Positions 15,749 to 24,901 of a DNA stretch of 64,000 nucleotides are shown piece by piece. Source of the stretch: Levilactobacillus zymae DSM 19395 (GTDB taxonomy: Bacteria > Bacillota > Bacilli > Lactobacillales > Lactobacillaceae); assembly GCF_001434115.1 (NCBI RefSeq), contig NZ_AZDW01000032.1, positions 103,741 to 167,740 on the forward strand. The letters run 5' to 3'. Made by a program: the position numbers and the translations under genes. The notes beneath the pieces were generated by a model, which was not told the origin of the DNA, made no database searches, and saw only the letters and a program-made list of their open reading frames with translations. The number at the start of each line of letters is the position of its first letter. The stretch's first letter is position 1.

Positions 15749-16357
15749 ATGAAGCACTTTAGAAAATTGCTCTTGGTGGTGCTAGTCGTCCTCGTCGCCG
15801 GCTGGGGACTGAACCACCTTTTTCAGCGCTTATCCGCGACCTCGACGCCGCGAACCAGTCAATCCGCTAAAAAATCAACGACCAATACGACTACGCAAGC
15901 CGAGGCTAAGACCATCGACTGGCGGAAACCGTCCGAAAGTAAAGCCTACCCGAACTTAAAGAAACACCCTAACGCTTGGTTAGACGTCAATACCACCCGG
16001 CAACGGGTCTACGTCAAGGATGGACAACGGGTCCTCTACACGATGTACTGCTCGACCGGGACGGGCAAGAAGAACGGAACGCCGACCGGGACTTACCACA
16101 TCCAGAGCGAACGGGGAACCTTCTTCTACAATCAAAGTTCCGGTGAAGGTGCGCGTTACTGGGTCTCCTGGAAGGACCATGGCATCTACCTCTTCCACAG
16201 TGTGCCGACCGACCAAGACGGCCACTACATTAAGAAGGAAGCCGAAGAATTGGGTAAATCCGCCGCATCCCACGGATGTGTCCGGTTGTCCGTGGCCGAT
16301 GCCAAGTGGGTCTACGAGACCGTTCCTTACGGCATGAAAGTGGTTATTCACAGTTAA
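15749..16357 (+). CDS. L,D-transpeptidase (YkuD family), copy 2
   Basis: The 202-residue protein has an N-terminal membrane segment, a Ser/Thr-rich linker (about residues 30-50) and a YkuD domain with YLFHSVP and SHGCVRLSVADAKWV. It is closely related to copies 1 and 3 over the whole catalytic domain, including the shared block WRKPSE-KAYPNLKKHPNAWLDV. AAAGGAT precedes the ATG. Unlike copy 1 it has its own upstream region with a direct repeat, so it may be switched on under different conditions, such as envelope stress. Confidence 0.88.
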   Translation: MKHFRKLLLVVLVVLVAGWGLNHLFQRLSATSTPRTSQSAKKSTTNTTTQAEAKTIDWRKPSESKAYPNLKKHPNAWLDVNTTRQRVYVKDGQRVLYTMYCSTGTGKKNGTPTGTYHIQSERGTFFYNQSSGEGARYWVSWKDHGIYLFHSVPTDQDGHYIKKEAEELGKSAASHGCVRLSVADAKWVYETVPYGMKVVIHS

Positions 16358-16375
16358 AACTGCAAGAGTGTGACA

Positions 16376-16470
16376 AAAGGCGGTTAGCTGGCGAGCATTA
16401 ACGTCGTAGGGCGGATAATCCTGAACCTGGATTATCCGCCCTACGGGGTTAAGCACAACCAGCTGCCTTT
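16376..16470. repeat. Long inverted repeat with 17-base-pair perfect core
   Basis: CGTAGGGCGGATAATCC (16405-16421) and GGATTATCCGCCCTACG (16429-16445) pair perfectly around a seven-base loop. Outer segments TTAAC/GTTAA, GCTGG/CCAGC and AAAGG/CCTTT continue the stem. The end in CCTTT could let it act as a terminator for copy 2; a palindromic repeat element is the alternative. Confidence 0.65.
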
Positions 16471-16511
16471 AGGCGCACGTTTCGGCACCGTTCAGTCGGT
16501 GTTACCAAAAG

Positions 16512-16538
16512 AGTCCTGCCGACTGGCGGGGCTTTTTT
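16512..16538 (+). terminator. Rho-independent terminator
   Basis: GAGTCCTGCC and GGCGGGGCT pair over nine bases (some G-U) with loop GACT, followed by six T residues. It lies before the promoter of L,D-transpeptidase copy 3. Confidence 0.75.
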
Positions 16539-16612
16539 GGTTTGGTTCTCACAAATAGCTAAGATTGGGGGACGGGATGGCCCAGATTGGTGGTAGCTAC
16601 TGTTCGACGCTG

Positions 16613-16621
16613 TGGTATGAT
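16613..16621 (+). promoter_or_regulatory. Extended -10 promoter of L,D-transpeptidase copy 3
   Basis: TGGTATGAT matches the TGn-TATAAT pattern with one change and lies about 60 bases before the start codon. No clear -35 box is seen. Confidence 0.5.
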
Positions 16622-16682
16622 GAATAGCTGACAAAGTGTTGCCGCTAAGTTATTTGGCAGCAAAACAAAGGAGCGACCTATT

Positions 16683-17267
16683 TTGCGGAATCATCAGTTA
16701 ATCGGCGGGCTGATTTTGGGCTTGATCATTGCCGGAAGCGTGGCGTGGGGCGGCAATCCAGCGCCCGTCATCGCTAAGGCCCCCGCCAAAGCCACGACCG
16801 TTAAGGCTAAGCCGGTTATTAATTGGCGCAAGCCATCACAAGCCAAGCCTTATCCGAATTTGAAACATTACCGTCACGCTTGGCTTTACGTCAGCACCAA
16901 GCGCCAACGGGTCTACGTTTACAACCATAAGGGGGCCCACCAGAAGGTCCTCTACACCATGTACTGCTCGACGGGAACCAAGAAGTCCCCGACGCCCAAG
17001 GGAACCTACCACATTCAAGCGCAACGGGGATATTCGTTCTATAACGCGGCGTCCGGTGAAGGGGCCCGTTATTGGGTCTCCTGGAAGGATCATGGCGTCT
17101 ACTTATTCCATAGCGTGCCGGTTAATCGGCGGGGCCACTACGTGAAAGCAGAAGCCGCTAAATTGGGTCGCAAGCCCGCTTCGCACGGGTGTGTGCGCCT
17201 CTCCATCGCCGACGCACAGTGGGTCTACCACCACGTTCCATACGGGATGCGCGTTGAAATTCACTAA
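16683..17267 (+). CDS. L,D-transpeptidase (YkuD family), copy 3
   Basis: The 194-residue protein starts with TTG after AAAGGAG and has an N-terminal signal or anchor (LIGGLILGLIIAGSVAWGG), a Lys/Ala-rich linker and the YkuD domain with YLFHSVP and SHGCVRLSIADAQWV. It is more basic than the other two copies (many Lys and Arg), which may help it bind anionic wall polymers. It has its own promoter and terminators on both sides. Confidence 0.88.
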   Translation: MRNHQLIGGLILGLIIAGSVAWGGNPAPVIAKAPAKATTVKAKPVINWRKPSQAKPYPNLKHYRHAWLYVSTKRQRVYVYNHKGAHQKVLYTMYCSTGTKKSPTPKGTYHIQAQRGYSFYNAASGEGARYWVSWKDHGVYLFHSVPVNRRGHYVKAEAAKLGRKPASHGCVRLSIADAQWVYHHVPYGMRVEIH

Positions 17268-17293
17268 TTGAAAGTTAATGGCGACCAGTTAAC

Positions 17294-17331
17294 GGGATCC
17301 GTGCTTTTAGGCACGGATCCTTTAGTTTTTT
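17294..17331 (+). terminator. Rho-independent terminator
   Basis: GGATCCGTGC and GCACGGATCC form a perfect ten-pair stem with a TTTTAG loop, extended by AAC/GTT, followed by a T run. Confidence 0.9.
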
Positions 17332-17402
17332 AAGGCAACCAACTGCATTTTGGGGTACACTAGGCTGTAAGCGGTTTAGTTTAACGTAAAGGGGTTTTCA
17401 GA

Positions 17403-18020
17403 ATGGTTAAAAAGATCAGCGCCGAAATCTTACAGCAGAGCGCACATAAAGATATTTTTCAAAAGGTGGCCGACGGGGACTGGTACCAATACGTCCACGA
17501 ACCCAAGATGCAGGCGATCGTGAAGCGCAGTGCCCAGACGGTCCAACACATCAACGACGTGGCCAAGACCGACATTCCCGGGGCTAACCAATTGATTAAA
17601 GCGTTTTTGCCCAACCTGGGAAAGGACGTCGAACTGTACTGTCCCATTGTCAGCATCGAACACCCTAAGCAACTAACGATTGGGGAGGGCAGTTTCATCA
17701 ACGCCCGGCTCCAGGTCCTGAGTGCGGGCAAGGTCACGATTGGCAAATATTGTTTTATCGGGCCCAACTGCCAACTCTTCACGCCCAACCATCCCACGGA
17801 CGATTGGCAACTTCGCGCCCAGGGCTGGGAGTACGATTCACCCATCACGATTGGTGACTACTGCTGGTTCGGCGGGTCGGTGATCGTCTTACCCGGCGTG
17901 ACGATTGGCCGCAACGTGGTGGTCGGCGCGGGCTCCGTGGTGACCCACGACCTACCGGACAACGTGATTGCGGCCGGTAATCCGGCCCAGGTCATCCGGC
18001 CGGTGCGCAATCCGAAATAA
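17403..18020 (+). CDS. Sugar O-acetyltransferase, left-handed beta-helix (maltose/galactoside acetyltransferase-like)
   Basis: The 205-residue protein has a helical N-terminus with DWYQY.HEP, close to the maltose acetyltransferase (Mac) domain, then hexapeptide repeats (residues about 95-195). Marks are IGKYCFIGPNCQLFTPNHP, with the catalytic His, and GDYCWFGGSVIVLPGVTIGRNVVVGAGSVVTHDLP. These enzymes move an acetyl group from acetyl-CoA to a sugar hydroxyl. The natural acceptor is unknown. AAAGGGG precedes the ATG and a TACACT -10 lies at 17356-17361. Confidence 0.88.
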   Translation: MVKKISAEILQQSAHKDIFQKVADGDWYQYVHEPKMQAIVKRSAQTVQHINDVAKTDIPGANQLIKAFLPNLGKDVELYCPIVSIEHPKQLTIGEGSFINARLQVLSAGKVTIGKYCFIGPNCQLFTPNHPTDDWQLRAQGWEYDSPITIGDYCWFGGSVIVLPGVTIGRNVVVGAGSVVTHDLPDNVIAAGNPAQVIRPVRNPK

Positions 18021-18032
18021 TCCAGAACAACG

Positions 18033-18072
18033 AAAAACGCTTAGCGGCCAGGAAGGTCACTAAGCGTTTTTT
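18033..18072. terminator. Bidirectional terminator
   Basis: AAAAACGCTTAG pairs with CTAAGCGTTTTT around a GGCC/GGTC inner stem, between the acetyltransferase and the convergent aminopeptidase. Confidence 0.88.
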
Positions 18073-18082
18073 GACGCGCAAT

Positions 18083-18991
18083 TTAATCGTTGAAGTTATC
18101 GTTTTCCACGTCACGAATGAACGTTGCCAAGTGGTCGTAGTAGACCGGCGCGTTATCAATCATGTGGTGGTGGCCACCTTCGGGCGTCGTGGCCCACCGG
18201 GCGTGGGGGATGGTTTCGGCCATCCGCTTACCCGTGGCCAGTGGCATGGTTTCGTGTTCCCCGAAGGTCACTAACGTGGGAACTTGGTCGTTCTTGAGTT
18301 GGTCGCGAACGTCCCATTCCTTGAGCTTCCCGGTGATAACGAATTCGTTATCGCCCTGGAAGGCCCCGTAAACGTCGGTCGCCGTAGTGTCGATCAGGTG
18401 GGAGATGGCGGCCGGTTGTTTCCGGTCGACGTAGCCCTTGTTCAAGATGTCGACTAAGCCTTGGTACTTGGCATCGTCGTAGTTTCCGTTGGCTTCGACC
18501 TGCTTCATGTAAGCCAGTTGGTCGGCCGTCATGATCTTTTCGCGGATCTTGTTGACGTTGACCACGTATTCGTCGATGTTATCGACCATTGAGGAAATGA
18601 TGGCCCCCTTGAGGTGTTGGCCGTACTTTAAGGAGTACATTTGAACCAGCGCGCCACCCCAGGATTGACCGATCAGGTAGAAGTGGTCGATGCCCAGCTT
18701 TTGCCGAACTTCTTCGACTTCATCCAAGAAGTAGTCGTAGGTCAGTAACTTTTGGTTTTCCGGCTTGCTGTAGTCGGGTTGATCGGAGTACCAGGAGCCC
18801 AATTGGTCGTACATGTGGACTTGGACGTTCAGCCCTTGCTTGGCGAGTTGCTTGGCGGTGTCTTCCCAGTATTCGTGGTTACCACCGGGGCCCCCGTGTA
18901 AGGCCAGCAAATGAATATCGCCGGTTCCCTGGGTGTTGGTCCAGAGGTGGTAGCCGTTGTCGAGCGTGATGATGGTGGTTCCTTGTTTCAT
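18083..18991 (-). CDS. pepI: Proline iminopeptidase (prolyl aminopeptidase)
   Basis: The 302-residue alpha/beta hydrolase has the HGGPGG oxyanion motif near residue 35, the nucleophile elbow GQSWGG near residue 107, and a C-terminal GGHHHMID with the catalytic His. The DQLGSWYSD block replaces the DQRGCGRS of other proline iminopeptidases, as in lactobacillus PepI. It removes N-terminal proline from peptides in the cytoplasm, complementing PepX next door and the peptide importer further along. The frame is open three codons earlier (TTG at 18997), but GGGGG is best placed for the ATG at 18991. Confidence 0.9.
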   Translation of the reverse strand: MKQGTTIITLDNGYHLWTNTQGTGDIHLLALHGGPGGNHEYWEDTAKQLAKQGLNVQVHMYDQLGSWYSDQPDYSKPENQKLLTYDYFLDEVEEVRQKLGIDHFYLIGQSWGGALVQMYSLKYGQHLKGAIISSMVDNIDEYVVNVNKIREKIMTADQLAYMKQVEANGNYDDAKYQGLVDILNKGYVDRKQPAAISHLIDTTATDVYGAFQGDNEFVITGKLKEWDVRDQLKNDQVPTLVTFGEHETMPLATGKRMAETIPHARWATTPEGGHHHMIDNAPVYYDHLATFIRDVENDNFND

Positions 18992-19064
18992 AATCAAATT
19001 CCCCCGATGCTTAAAGTTTTAATGATGTCTAGTTTATCATGATTTTAATTAAAGACCCAATTTT

Positions 19065-21503
19065 CTAATCCGCTAACGTGGGGACGGTCAAGGTGGCCGT
19101 ATCGAGCTGGATGGAATATTGTAGGTCCTGGTTGCCGCGCACCGTCATACCAAAGTCGGTGGCGTAGATGACCAACCCGAGCTGATGGCCGGCCAATAAC
19201 CGGTGGTGGGTGGGTTGTAACGGCACACTCAGGTCGTAGAAGACGTTGGGTTTCAACTCGTCGACCTGGTAGGTGTTGGTCCGGTTTTGCAGGTTGCGGT
19301 GGCCCTTGGTGATCAGGTGCCAGGGCGTGACGGGGCCCAGCTGAAATTCTCGCAGGCTGTCTTCACGCCAGTGGTAGCCCAAGTCTAAGGCCTGACGTAG
19401 GGGCGTTGGGTTGGCTTTGAGGCGTTTGGCGTCGCCATAGTCCACCAATTGGAAACTCAACATCCCCACGGGTTGATTGACGGCCACGCGCAGGTTAACG
19501 GTGGGTTTGCCGTCGAGCACCAGGTCATGCTCTAAGCCGGCCGACTTGAAAATCAAACGGTGGTTGGCCATGGCGTTGTGTTTATCGCCTAACAGGTCGG
19601 CCTGCCAGTCGTCGATGTGGTGGGTGTAGTGTTCAAACTGTTTAACGGGCAACTGGTCGCTAAAGCTGATGGCCCCGGTTCCCGGCGTAGCCACGGGCGC
19701 GTCGATCAGTTCGCCTTCGCGTAGGGTAAAGCGGCGTTGTGGGTTAGTCGGGGCGTCCCAGTCGTCGAAGGCTTGCCAGCGTTCCGGTTGCGTGTTGTCC
19801 TGGATGATCACGTTGGGCAAGAGCGTGTCGGCCTGGTTGTCCACGCCCAGGAGCTCGTGGGTCAACCAGAGATTGACGATGTCGGTGTAGTCGATGGACC
19901 GAAAGGCGTTGATGTAAATGTGTTGGCCCTGATGCAGGATCAACTTCTTGGTGACGGGTAAGTCGCGGACCGCGTTCCATAAATTATTCACGTTGCGGGG
20001 TTTGACGTTCCAGTCGTTGAGACCGTGGACCAACAGGAGGTCGGCCTTGATGTCTTGGGCGTGTTTCAGGTAGTTACGGGCGTCCCAGAAACGGTTGTAG
20101 TTCCCGGTGGTCCGGTCTTGGTCGTGGGTGATCTGGGCCAACGCGGCCTGCCATTTGCCCTGAAGCTTGTGGTAGGCGCCGGCCTGTTGTTGGCGACTGA
20201 AGACCTCTTCGGCCAAGACGTCGGCGTCTTCACCGGGGAAGCCCCCCGGTGCGATCACTAGCCCACCGTCGCGGTAGTAGTCGTACCAACTGGAAATGGC
20301 GGCTTCACTGATGACGGTCTTTAAGCCCTGAACCCCGGTAGTGGCGGCGGCCGTCGACAGGGTCCCCAGGTAGGAGCGCCCGGTCATGGCAATGGCTTGG
20401 TTGGACCACCACGCGGCAATCGCCGTCGTGGCCGCGCGGGTCGTGAAGGCCGTGCGGTTACCGGCCAGCCACTCGATCACGGCGGTGGTCGAAATGGTTT
20501 CGTCGGGGTCCCCGGTGGTCCGTAACCCGTCGGAGTCCTTGGTCCCGATTCCGGCGGCGTAGGCCACGGCAAACCCGCGGGCCAAGAAGTAATCGTTCAG
20601 CGTGTAGGATTGCTCGCGCGCGAAGTGTTCTTCGGCGGTGCGCGTCGTCGCCGTCACGGGCCGTGGGGCGGGAACCGCGGAGGGCGTCTCCGGTGCGGTC
20701 ACGTCGGCTAACGTCCGCTGTACGGGTTGCTTGGGGGTCAACGGCACATTGACGTTATGGGTCAGTGCCTCGCCCTCGGCGTCGTTGGTGCCCTGGTTGT
20801 AGGGACTCGACGTGAAGAGTACGGGGACCTTAAGTCCGTCGGCGGTTTCGGCCGGGCGTAAGACCTCGACCTTTAACAGGTCACGTTGCCCGTCGTGATC
20901 GGTGTCCTGAGAACTTTCCACGTAAACCACGTCGCGCAACAGCTCGCTGGTGTCGAAGACCGCTTGGGCCTTACCATTAAAGAGGAGCGGCTTGGTAACG
21001 CTGGCGTCGTGGTAGAACGGTACGAAATAGCCGTGGGTGGTCAGTTGGTCCAAGAACGTCTGCCCGGTCTTGGTGTGGGTAGCCAGCAGCAGGTACCAGG
21101 CCTGTTTGAGTTCGGCCAGGGTGAAGTCGGCCCCGGCATGGGAACTGACGGGGAGTTGGATCTTAGTCATGGCGGCTAACGGATCGGTCAAGTCGAAGTC
21201 GCGACCGACCGCAAAGTTCAACCGTTGGAGCGCTAAGTTGTAAAAGACCGTGACCGGCACGTTATCGTGAGTGGCCAGGAAAGTCGCCGCGTCGGTATCG
21301 GGCGTTGCTAGCAAGTCAGCCAACTGGGCCTCGACACTACTGGCAGCCGGAAACTCGGGCCAACTCTTGGCGTAAAAGGCCTTGAGGAGCGCGCTGGGCG
21401 TGGTGAGGGCTTCCGTGGTGTCGTCTAAGAAACGAATTTGGTGCAATTCGTCTAGCGCCTGTGTCGGCGTGGTGGGACGAATCGCAAATTGATGATTACG
21501 CAT
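19065..21503 (-). CDS. pepX: Xaa-Pro dipeptidyl-peptidase PepX
   Basis: The 812-residue protein has the layout of lactobacillus PepX: an N-terminal helical domain ([13 protein letters not shown]...), a central alpha/beta hydrolase domain with [10 protein letters not shown] carrying the catalytic Ser, and a C-terminal beta domain. It frees X-Pro dipeptides from casein-type and other peptides. [22 protein letters not shown] is a family block around residue 410. Length is slightly above the usual 790-800. AAGGTAGG precedes the ATG. It reads in the same direction as pepI with 73 bases between and no terminator that I can see. Confidence 0.95.
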   Translation of the reverse strand: MRNHQFAIRPTTPTQALDELHQIRFLDDTTEALTTPSALLKAFYAKSWPEFPAASSVEAQLADLLATPDTDAATFLATHDNVPVTVFYNLALQRLNFAVGRDFDLTDPLAAMTKIQLPVSSHAGADFTLAELKQAWYLLLATHTKTGQTFLDQLTTHGYFVPFYHDASVTKPLLFNGKAQAVFDTSELLRDVVYVESSQDTDHDGQRDLLKVEVLRPAETADGLKVPVLFTSSPYNQGTNDAEGEALTHNVNVPLTPKQPVQRTLADVTAPETPSAVPAPRPVTATTRTAEEHFAREQSYTLNDYFLARGFAVAYAAGIGTKDSDGLRTTGDPDETISTTAVIEWLAGNRTAFTTRAATTAIAAWWSNQAIAMTGRSYLGTLSTAAATTGVQGLKTVISEAAISSWYDYYRDGGLVIAPGGFPGEDADVLAEEVFSRQQQAGAYHKLQGKWQAALAQITHDQDRTTGNYNRFWDARNYLKHAQDIKADLLLVHGLNDWNVKPRNVNNLWNAVRDLPVTKKLILHQGQHIYINAFRSIDYTDIVNLWLTHELLGVDNQADTLLPNVIIQDNTQPERWQAFDDWDAPTNPQRRFTLREGELIDAPVATPGTGAISFSDQLPVKQFEHYTHHIDDWQADLLGDKHNAMANHRLIFKSAGLEHDLVLDGKPTVNLRVAVNQPVGMLSFQLVDYGDAKRLKANPTPLRQALDLGYHWREDSLREFQLGPVTPWHLITKGHRNLQNRTNTYQVDELKPNVFYDLSVPLQPTHHRLLAGHQLGLVIYATDFGMTVRGNQDLQYSIQLDTATLTVPTLAD

Positions 21504-21611
21504 AAAATCGCCTACCTTAACCTAAAAGTGTTTGTGTGACTAGTTTATAACAATGATGGTTGTTCCACGCAGGTGGATGGTGGGTTTTGTCGGTGAGTAG
21601 CCGTTCAGAGC

Positions 21612-23006
21612 TTACGCTTGGTCGTTGAGCCGACTGTGGCGTAAGCCGTAAGTCAGGTAGATCACCAGTCCCAAGGCAAACCAGATGGTGGACGCAATCC
21701 ACGTTTCGGCGGGCAACTGCAGCATCATGTAGAAGCACAGGAGTCCCGAAATAATTGGCAATACCGGGTAGAAGGGTACCTTGAAGCCCGTGTTTTTCGG
21801 CATTTCTGGCAGGTGTCGTAAGCGAATGATGCCGAAGGACACGAACAGAAAGGCGACCAAAGTCCCGATGTTGACCAGGTTGGTCAGTTGATCCAGGGGC
21901 ACGAAGCCTCCCAGAATGGCGATGACCACCGTGACCACGGCCAGACTGTGCTTGGGCGTTCCCGTTTGGCTGTCGATCTTCCCCAAGAACTTGGGTAACA
22001 GCCCGTCACGGCCGACCGAGTAAATCAGACGCGACGAACTGTAGATCATGGTGACCATCATGGTGAACATACCGGCCAGTGCCCCTAACGAGATGATCCC
22101 GGAAGTCCAGTTCTGGTGGACCAGGGTCAACGCAAAGGCCACGGGGTCGGCCACGTTTAACTTGGTGTAGGTGACCATCCCGGTCAAGACGATGGCCACT
22201 AACATGTAGAGAACGGTGGCAACGACCAGCGTCCCGATGATCCCGATGGGCATGTTCCGCCGGGGATTCTTAACTTCGGCCGCCGAAGAGGAGACCACGT
22301 CAAACCCTAAGTAAGCGAAGAAAACGGTCGCGGCTCCGCGGCGAATCCCGGCGGCCCCGAACGGTGCGAAGGGGTGCCAGTTCTCGGGCCGAACGTAAAA
22401 CGCGCCGACCACGACGAATAAAATAATAATGGCAATTTTGACGATGACGATGGCGTTGTTGATCCGCATGGATTCGCGCATCCCCCGATTCAACAGCCAA
22501 CTGATGAAGAAGACCACCAGGATGGCGACCAGGTTGCCGTAGGTGCCGTGCGCTGGATCGAAGGGTCCGGCGATGGCCGTGGGGATGGTCAGGTGAAAGC
22601 CGGCCACGAACGATTTGAAGTAGGCCCCAAAGGCGTTGGCCACGGCGGCCACGGCTAAGACGTATTCGAGAATCAACGCCCAGCCTAAGACCCAACCGAT
22701 GATTTCGCCGAAGACCAGGTTCCCGTAGGAGTAGGCCGATCCGGCAACGGGCAGCACGGAGGCAAATTCCGCGTAACACATGGCGGCGGTGGAACAGACG
22801 ATGGCGGCCAGAAGGAAGGAAAGCACGATTCCGGGACCGCTGTACTGCGCGGCGATGGTCCCGGGGAGAATGAAGATCCCGGTCCCGATGACCGCACCAA
22901 TCCCTAAGGACATGAGATCCTTAGCGGACATGGTTTTGGCAAAATGTTTGTCGCTGCTGAGATAACTATCGAGTTTCTCGCGGCGGAAGAGACGTGAAAT
23001 AGCCAT
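21612..23006 (-). CDS. Amino acid permease, APC family (YfnA/CAT-like)
   Basis: The 464-residue protein has about twelve membrane helices. Family marks are GIGAVIGTGIFILPG in helix 1, SGPGIVLSFLLAAIVC, and FFAYLGFDVVSSSAAEVKNPRRNMP in helices 6-7, the cationic amino acid transporter (CAT/YfnA) pattern. It imports an amino acid by exchange or proton symport; the specific substrate cannot be told. Its own promoter (TTGACT-18-TACACT) lies directly upstream. Confidence 0.9.
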   Translation of the reverse strand: MAISRLFRREKLDSYLSSDKHFAKTMSAKDLMSLGIGAVIGTGIFILPGTIAAQYSGPGIVLSFLLAAIVCSTAAMCYAEFASVLPVAGSAYSYGNLVFGEIIGWVLGWALILEYVLAVAAVANAFGAYFKSFVAGFHLTIPTAIAGPFDPAHGTYGNLVAILVVFFISWLLNRGMRESMRINNAIVIVKIAIIILFVVVGAFYVRPENWHPFAPFGAAGIRRGAATVFFAYLGFDVVSSSAAEVKNPRRNMPIGIIGTLVVATVLYMLVAIVLTGMVTYTKLNVADPVAFALTLVHQNWTSGIISLGALAGMFTMMVTMIYSSSRLIYSVGRDGLLPKFLGKIDSQTGTPKHSLAVVTVVIAILGGFVPLDQLTNLVNIGTLVAFLFVSFGIIRLRHLPEMPKNTGFKVPFYPVLPIISGLLCFYMMLQLPAETWIASTIWFALGLVIYLTYGLRHSRLNDQA

Positions 23007-23041
23007 AAAAGGCCCCCTTGAAATAGTTGATATCTTGGCTA

Positions 23042-23071
23042 AGTGTACCCTAGAATTAAATTAAAAGTCAA
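23042..23071 (-). promoter_or_regulatory. Promoter of the amino acid permease
   Basis: On the minus strand TTGACT (23071-23066) and TACACT (23047-23042) are 18 bases apart and lie about 36 bases before the start codon. Confidence 0.7.
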
Positions 23072-23167
23072 TGAGAGTTCGGCCGGTCAACGGCGAAAAT
23101 TCGGCTTTTTGCCCGTCTCATTTTTGAAAACCGAGCGGGAAGGCTATTCGGGTGCTGCGGATTCCGT

Positions 23168-23173
23168 TATAAT
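23168..23173 (+). promoter_or_regulatory. -10 box TATAAT, rightward
   Basis: A perfect TATAAT lies 135 bases before the Nudix gene, without a good -35 box. The transcript would have a leader of about 128 bases with one small hairpin, GCGGGT/ACCCGC at 23261-23275. Nothing else is visible in the 300 bases between the permease and the Nudix gene. Confidence 0.45.
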
Positions 23174-23307
23174 AAGGGTTTGCCATAGTGAATCGGTCCC
23201 GCGAAACCAAACCGTTGACGGAACCCACCACGCAGAATTAGCCTTAAACTAAATAAACAGCGGGTCGTACCCGCAAATGAGCCAAAATAATCAAGGAGGT
23301 CGGTTTA

Positions 23308-23727
23308 ATGATTACCGAAAATGCCAGTGGAGCGGTCGTTTACCAAATCAAGGACGGCCAACCCCAATACCTACTACTAAAGAGTGCCACCAGTGACTTC
23401 TGGGGCTTTCCTAAGGGACACGTGGAAGGGGCCGAGACGGACCTCGAAACGGCGCACCGGGAGATTCAAGAAGAGACCCAACTGGACGTGACCGTGGATC
23501 CCGAATTTCACGTGGTCCTCGACTACGATATGCAGAATGGTCACCATAAGCACGTGGTCTTGTATACCGCTAAGGTGGCTAACGACGTCACGATTACCCG
23601 GCAGAAGGTCGAAATTAGTGACTTCGGGTGGTTCCCGTACAGCGAAGCGCGGGCAACGCTCAGCTATGCTAATCTCCAGGGCGCTCTCGATCAGGCCCAC
23701 GCTTACTTAACGGCGGGTGCCCTATGA
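23308..23727 (+). CDS. Nudix hydrolase, diadenosine-tetraphosphatase-like
   Basis: The 139-residue protein has the full Nudix box, GHVEGAETDLETAHREIQEE, with FWGFPKG before it as in asymmetric Ap4A hydrolases and related dinucleotide polyphosphatases. The early ASGAVVYQ segment is typical too. It would hydrolyse a nucleoside diphosphate linked to another group, needing Mg or Mn. AAGGAGG precedes the ATG. Its stop overlaps the start of the next gene by four bases. Confidence 0.9.
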   Translation: MITENASGAVVYQIKDGQPQYLLLKSATSDFWGFPKGHVEGAETDLETAHREIQEETQLDVTVDPEFHVVLDYDMQNGHHKHVVLYTAKVANDVTITRQKVEISDFGWFPYSEARATLSYANLQGALDQAHAYLTAGAL

Positions 23728-24284
23728 CGCCAAAAGTCTTAGTGATCACCGGCGCCACGGGGACGGGGAAGACCACGGTCCAGCGCTATCTGGCGCAAAA
23801 CTACCCGGTTACCCGGATTGTCACCCACACCACCCGCCCCCCACGTGCCGGGGAGGTCAACGGCCGTGACTACTATTTCGAAACCGATGAGTCGTTCGCG
23901 CGCAACCACTATCTCGAATCCGTGGTCTACGCGGGCTACCACTACGGCTCCTCGCGGGAGGGCATCGCCGAGGGATTCAAACGCGCCCCGTTTCCGGCCA
24001 TCGTGTTGGATACCAAAGGGGCCATCACCTACGCGCAAACCCTGGGGGACCAAGCCGTGGTGATTTTCCTAACGGTCAGCGACACGGGCCAACTTCAGGG
24101 CCGCTTATCGGCGCGGGGGGATAACGCCACCATGTTGAAGCAACGGTTGGCCAGTCCGGAGTACCGGCGGGATCTGACCATGCCGTTAGCCTTACGTGGT
24201 CGGGCCATCGAGCTGAACAACGATCATTGGCAACAAACGCAACTGAAACTCGACGATTTGATGGCCCGGTTGACCGCCGAATAG
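23724..24284 (+). CDS. Guanylate-kinase-like P-loop protein
   Basis: The 186-residue protein begins with VLVITGATGTGKTT, a P-loop, and has THTTRPPRAGEVNGRDYYF, the nucleotide-binding block of guanylate kinases. The match to guanylate kinase weakens after residue 80. Many lactobacilli carry such a paralogue beside the essential gmk, so this may phosphorylate another nucleotide or be a diverged kinase. It overlaps the Nudix gene by ATGA, so the two products are made together, perhaps in nucleotide clean-up. Confidence 0.8.
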   Translation: MTPKVLVITGATGTGKTTVQRYLAQNYPVTRIVTHTTRPPRAGEVNGRDYYFETDESFARNHYLESVVYAGYHYGSSREGIAEGFKRAPFPAIVLDTKGAITYAQTLGDQAVVIFLTVSDTGQLQGRLSARGDNATMLKQRLASPEYRRDLTMPLALRGRAIELNNDHWQQTQLKLDDLMARLTAE

Positions 24285-24301
24285 GCGCGGTGGGCCGGCA
24301 G

Positions 24302-24329
24302 TTGCGTTTCTTAGGAAGTATGCTAAACT
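24302..24329 (+). promoter_or_regulatory. Promoter of the Fur-family regulator
   Basis: TTGCGT (24302-24307) and TAAACT (24324-24329) are 16 bases apart; a TG one base before the -10 strengthens it. Confidence 0.55.
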
Positions 24330-24368
24330 AACAGGGAATTCGGACTAATTATAAGGAGGCCGTCCATC

Positions 24369-24827
24369 ATGGCAGAATCATTGACCGCCGCTGTGGCGAT
24401 TTTAAAAAAGAACAAGTTAAAGCTCACCAAACAACGGCACGCGCTCTTATCGTTCCTACTGACCAATCAGGGTCACTACACGGACGTCGTGAACGTCGAC
24501 GCCTATATGCGGACCGAATTTCCGGGGATGAGTCACAACACGGTTTACCGCAACCTCAAGGAATTTGAAGAGGTCGGCATCGTGGAACAAAACACGGAAC
24601 AGGAACGGGCGCGAGTGAAGTACCAGTGTGATTTTCACCACCAGCATCACCACCACTTCATCTGCCAGAACTGTGGCAAGGTCACGGAACTGCAGATGTG
24701 CCCGCTAGACTTCTTCACCGACCAGCTTCCCGGTTGTGACGTGACGGGGCATAGCTTTGAGCTGTACGGGCTGTGCGCCGAATGCAAGGCTGCGGGCGTG
24801 ACGGAAGCGACCTTAGTCAAAAATTAA
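24369..24827 (+). CDS. Fur family transcriptional regulator
   Basis: The 152-residue protein has a winged-helix DNA-binding half (KLTKQRHALLSFLL ... GMSHNTVYRNLKEFEEVGIV) and a dimerisation half rich in metal ligands. HHQHHHHFIC.NCG gives the regulatory His cluster and first CxxC, and LCAEC gives the second CxxC of the structural zinc site. Whether it senses iron, zinc, manganese or peroxide (Fur, Zur, PerR) cannot be settled by eye. It is a single gene with its own promoter. Confidence 0.9.
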   Translation: MAESLTAAVAILKKNKLKLTKQRHALLSFLLTNQGHYTDVVNVDAYMRTEFPGMSHNTVYRNLKEFEEVGIVEQNTEQERARVKYQCDFHHQHHHHFICQNCGKVTELQMCPLDFFTDQLPGCDVTGHSFELYGLCAECKAAGVTEATLVKN

Positions 24828-24901
24828 AGGAATTTTGAGAAAGTTTTCACCTAACCATGAGATAATGGGCTCAACGAGTTAGGCATAAGGAGGAATCAGA
24901 C

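Larger units (their letters stand above)
16358..16682. other. Gene-free stretch with strong hairpins
   Basis: The 325 bases between L,D-transpeptidase copies 2 and 3 hold a long hairpin (16376-16470), a terminator (16512-16538) and an extended -10 promoter (16613-16621). I see no coding frame. Confidence 0.7.

Noticed and set aside
23176..23280. Possible tRNA because of a CCCACCA sequence in the Nudix leader
   Set aside because: No cloverleaf can be drawn: the ends do not pair and there is no T-arm GTTC consensus.
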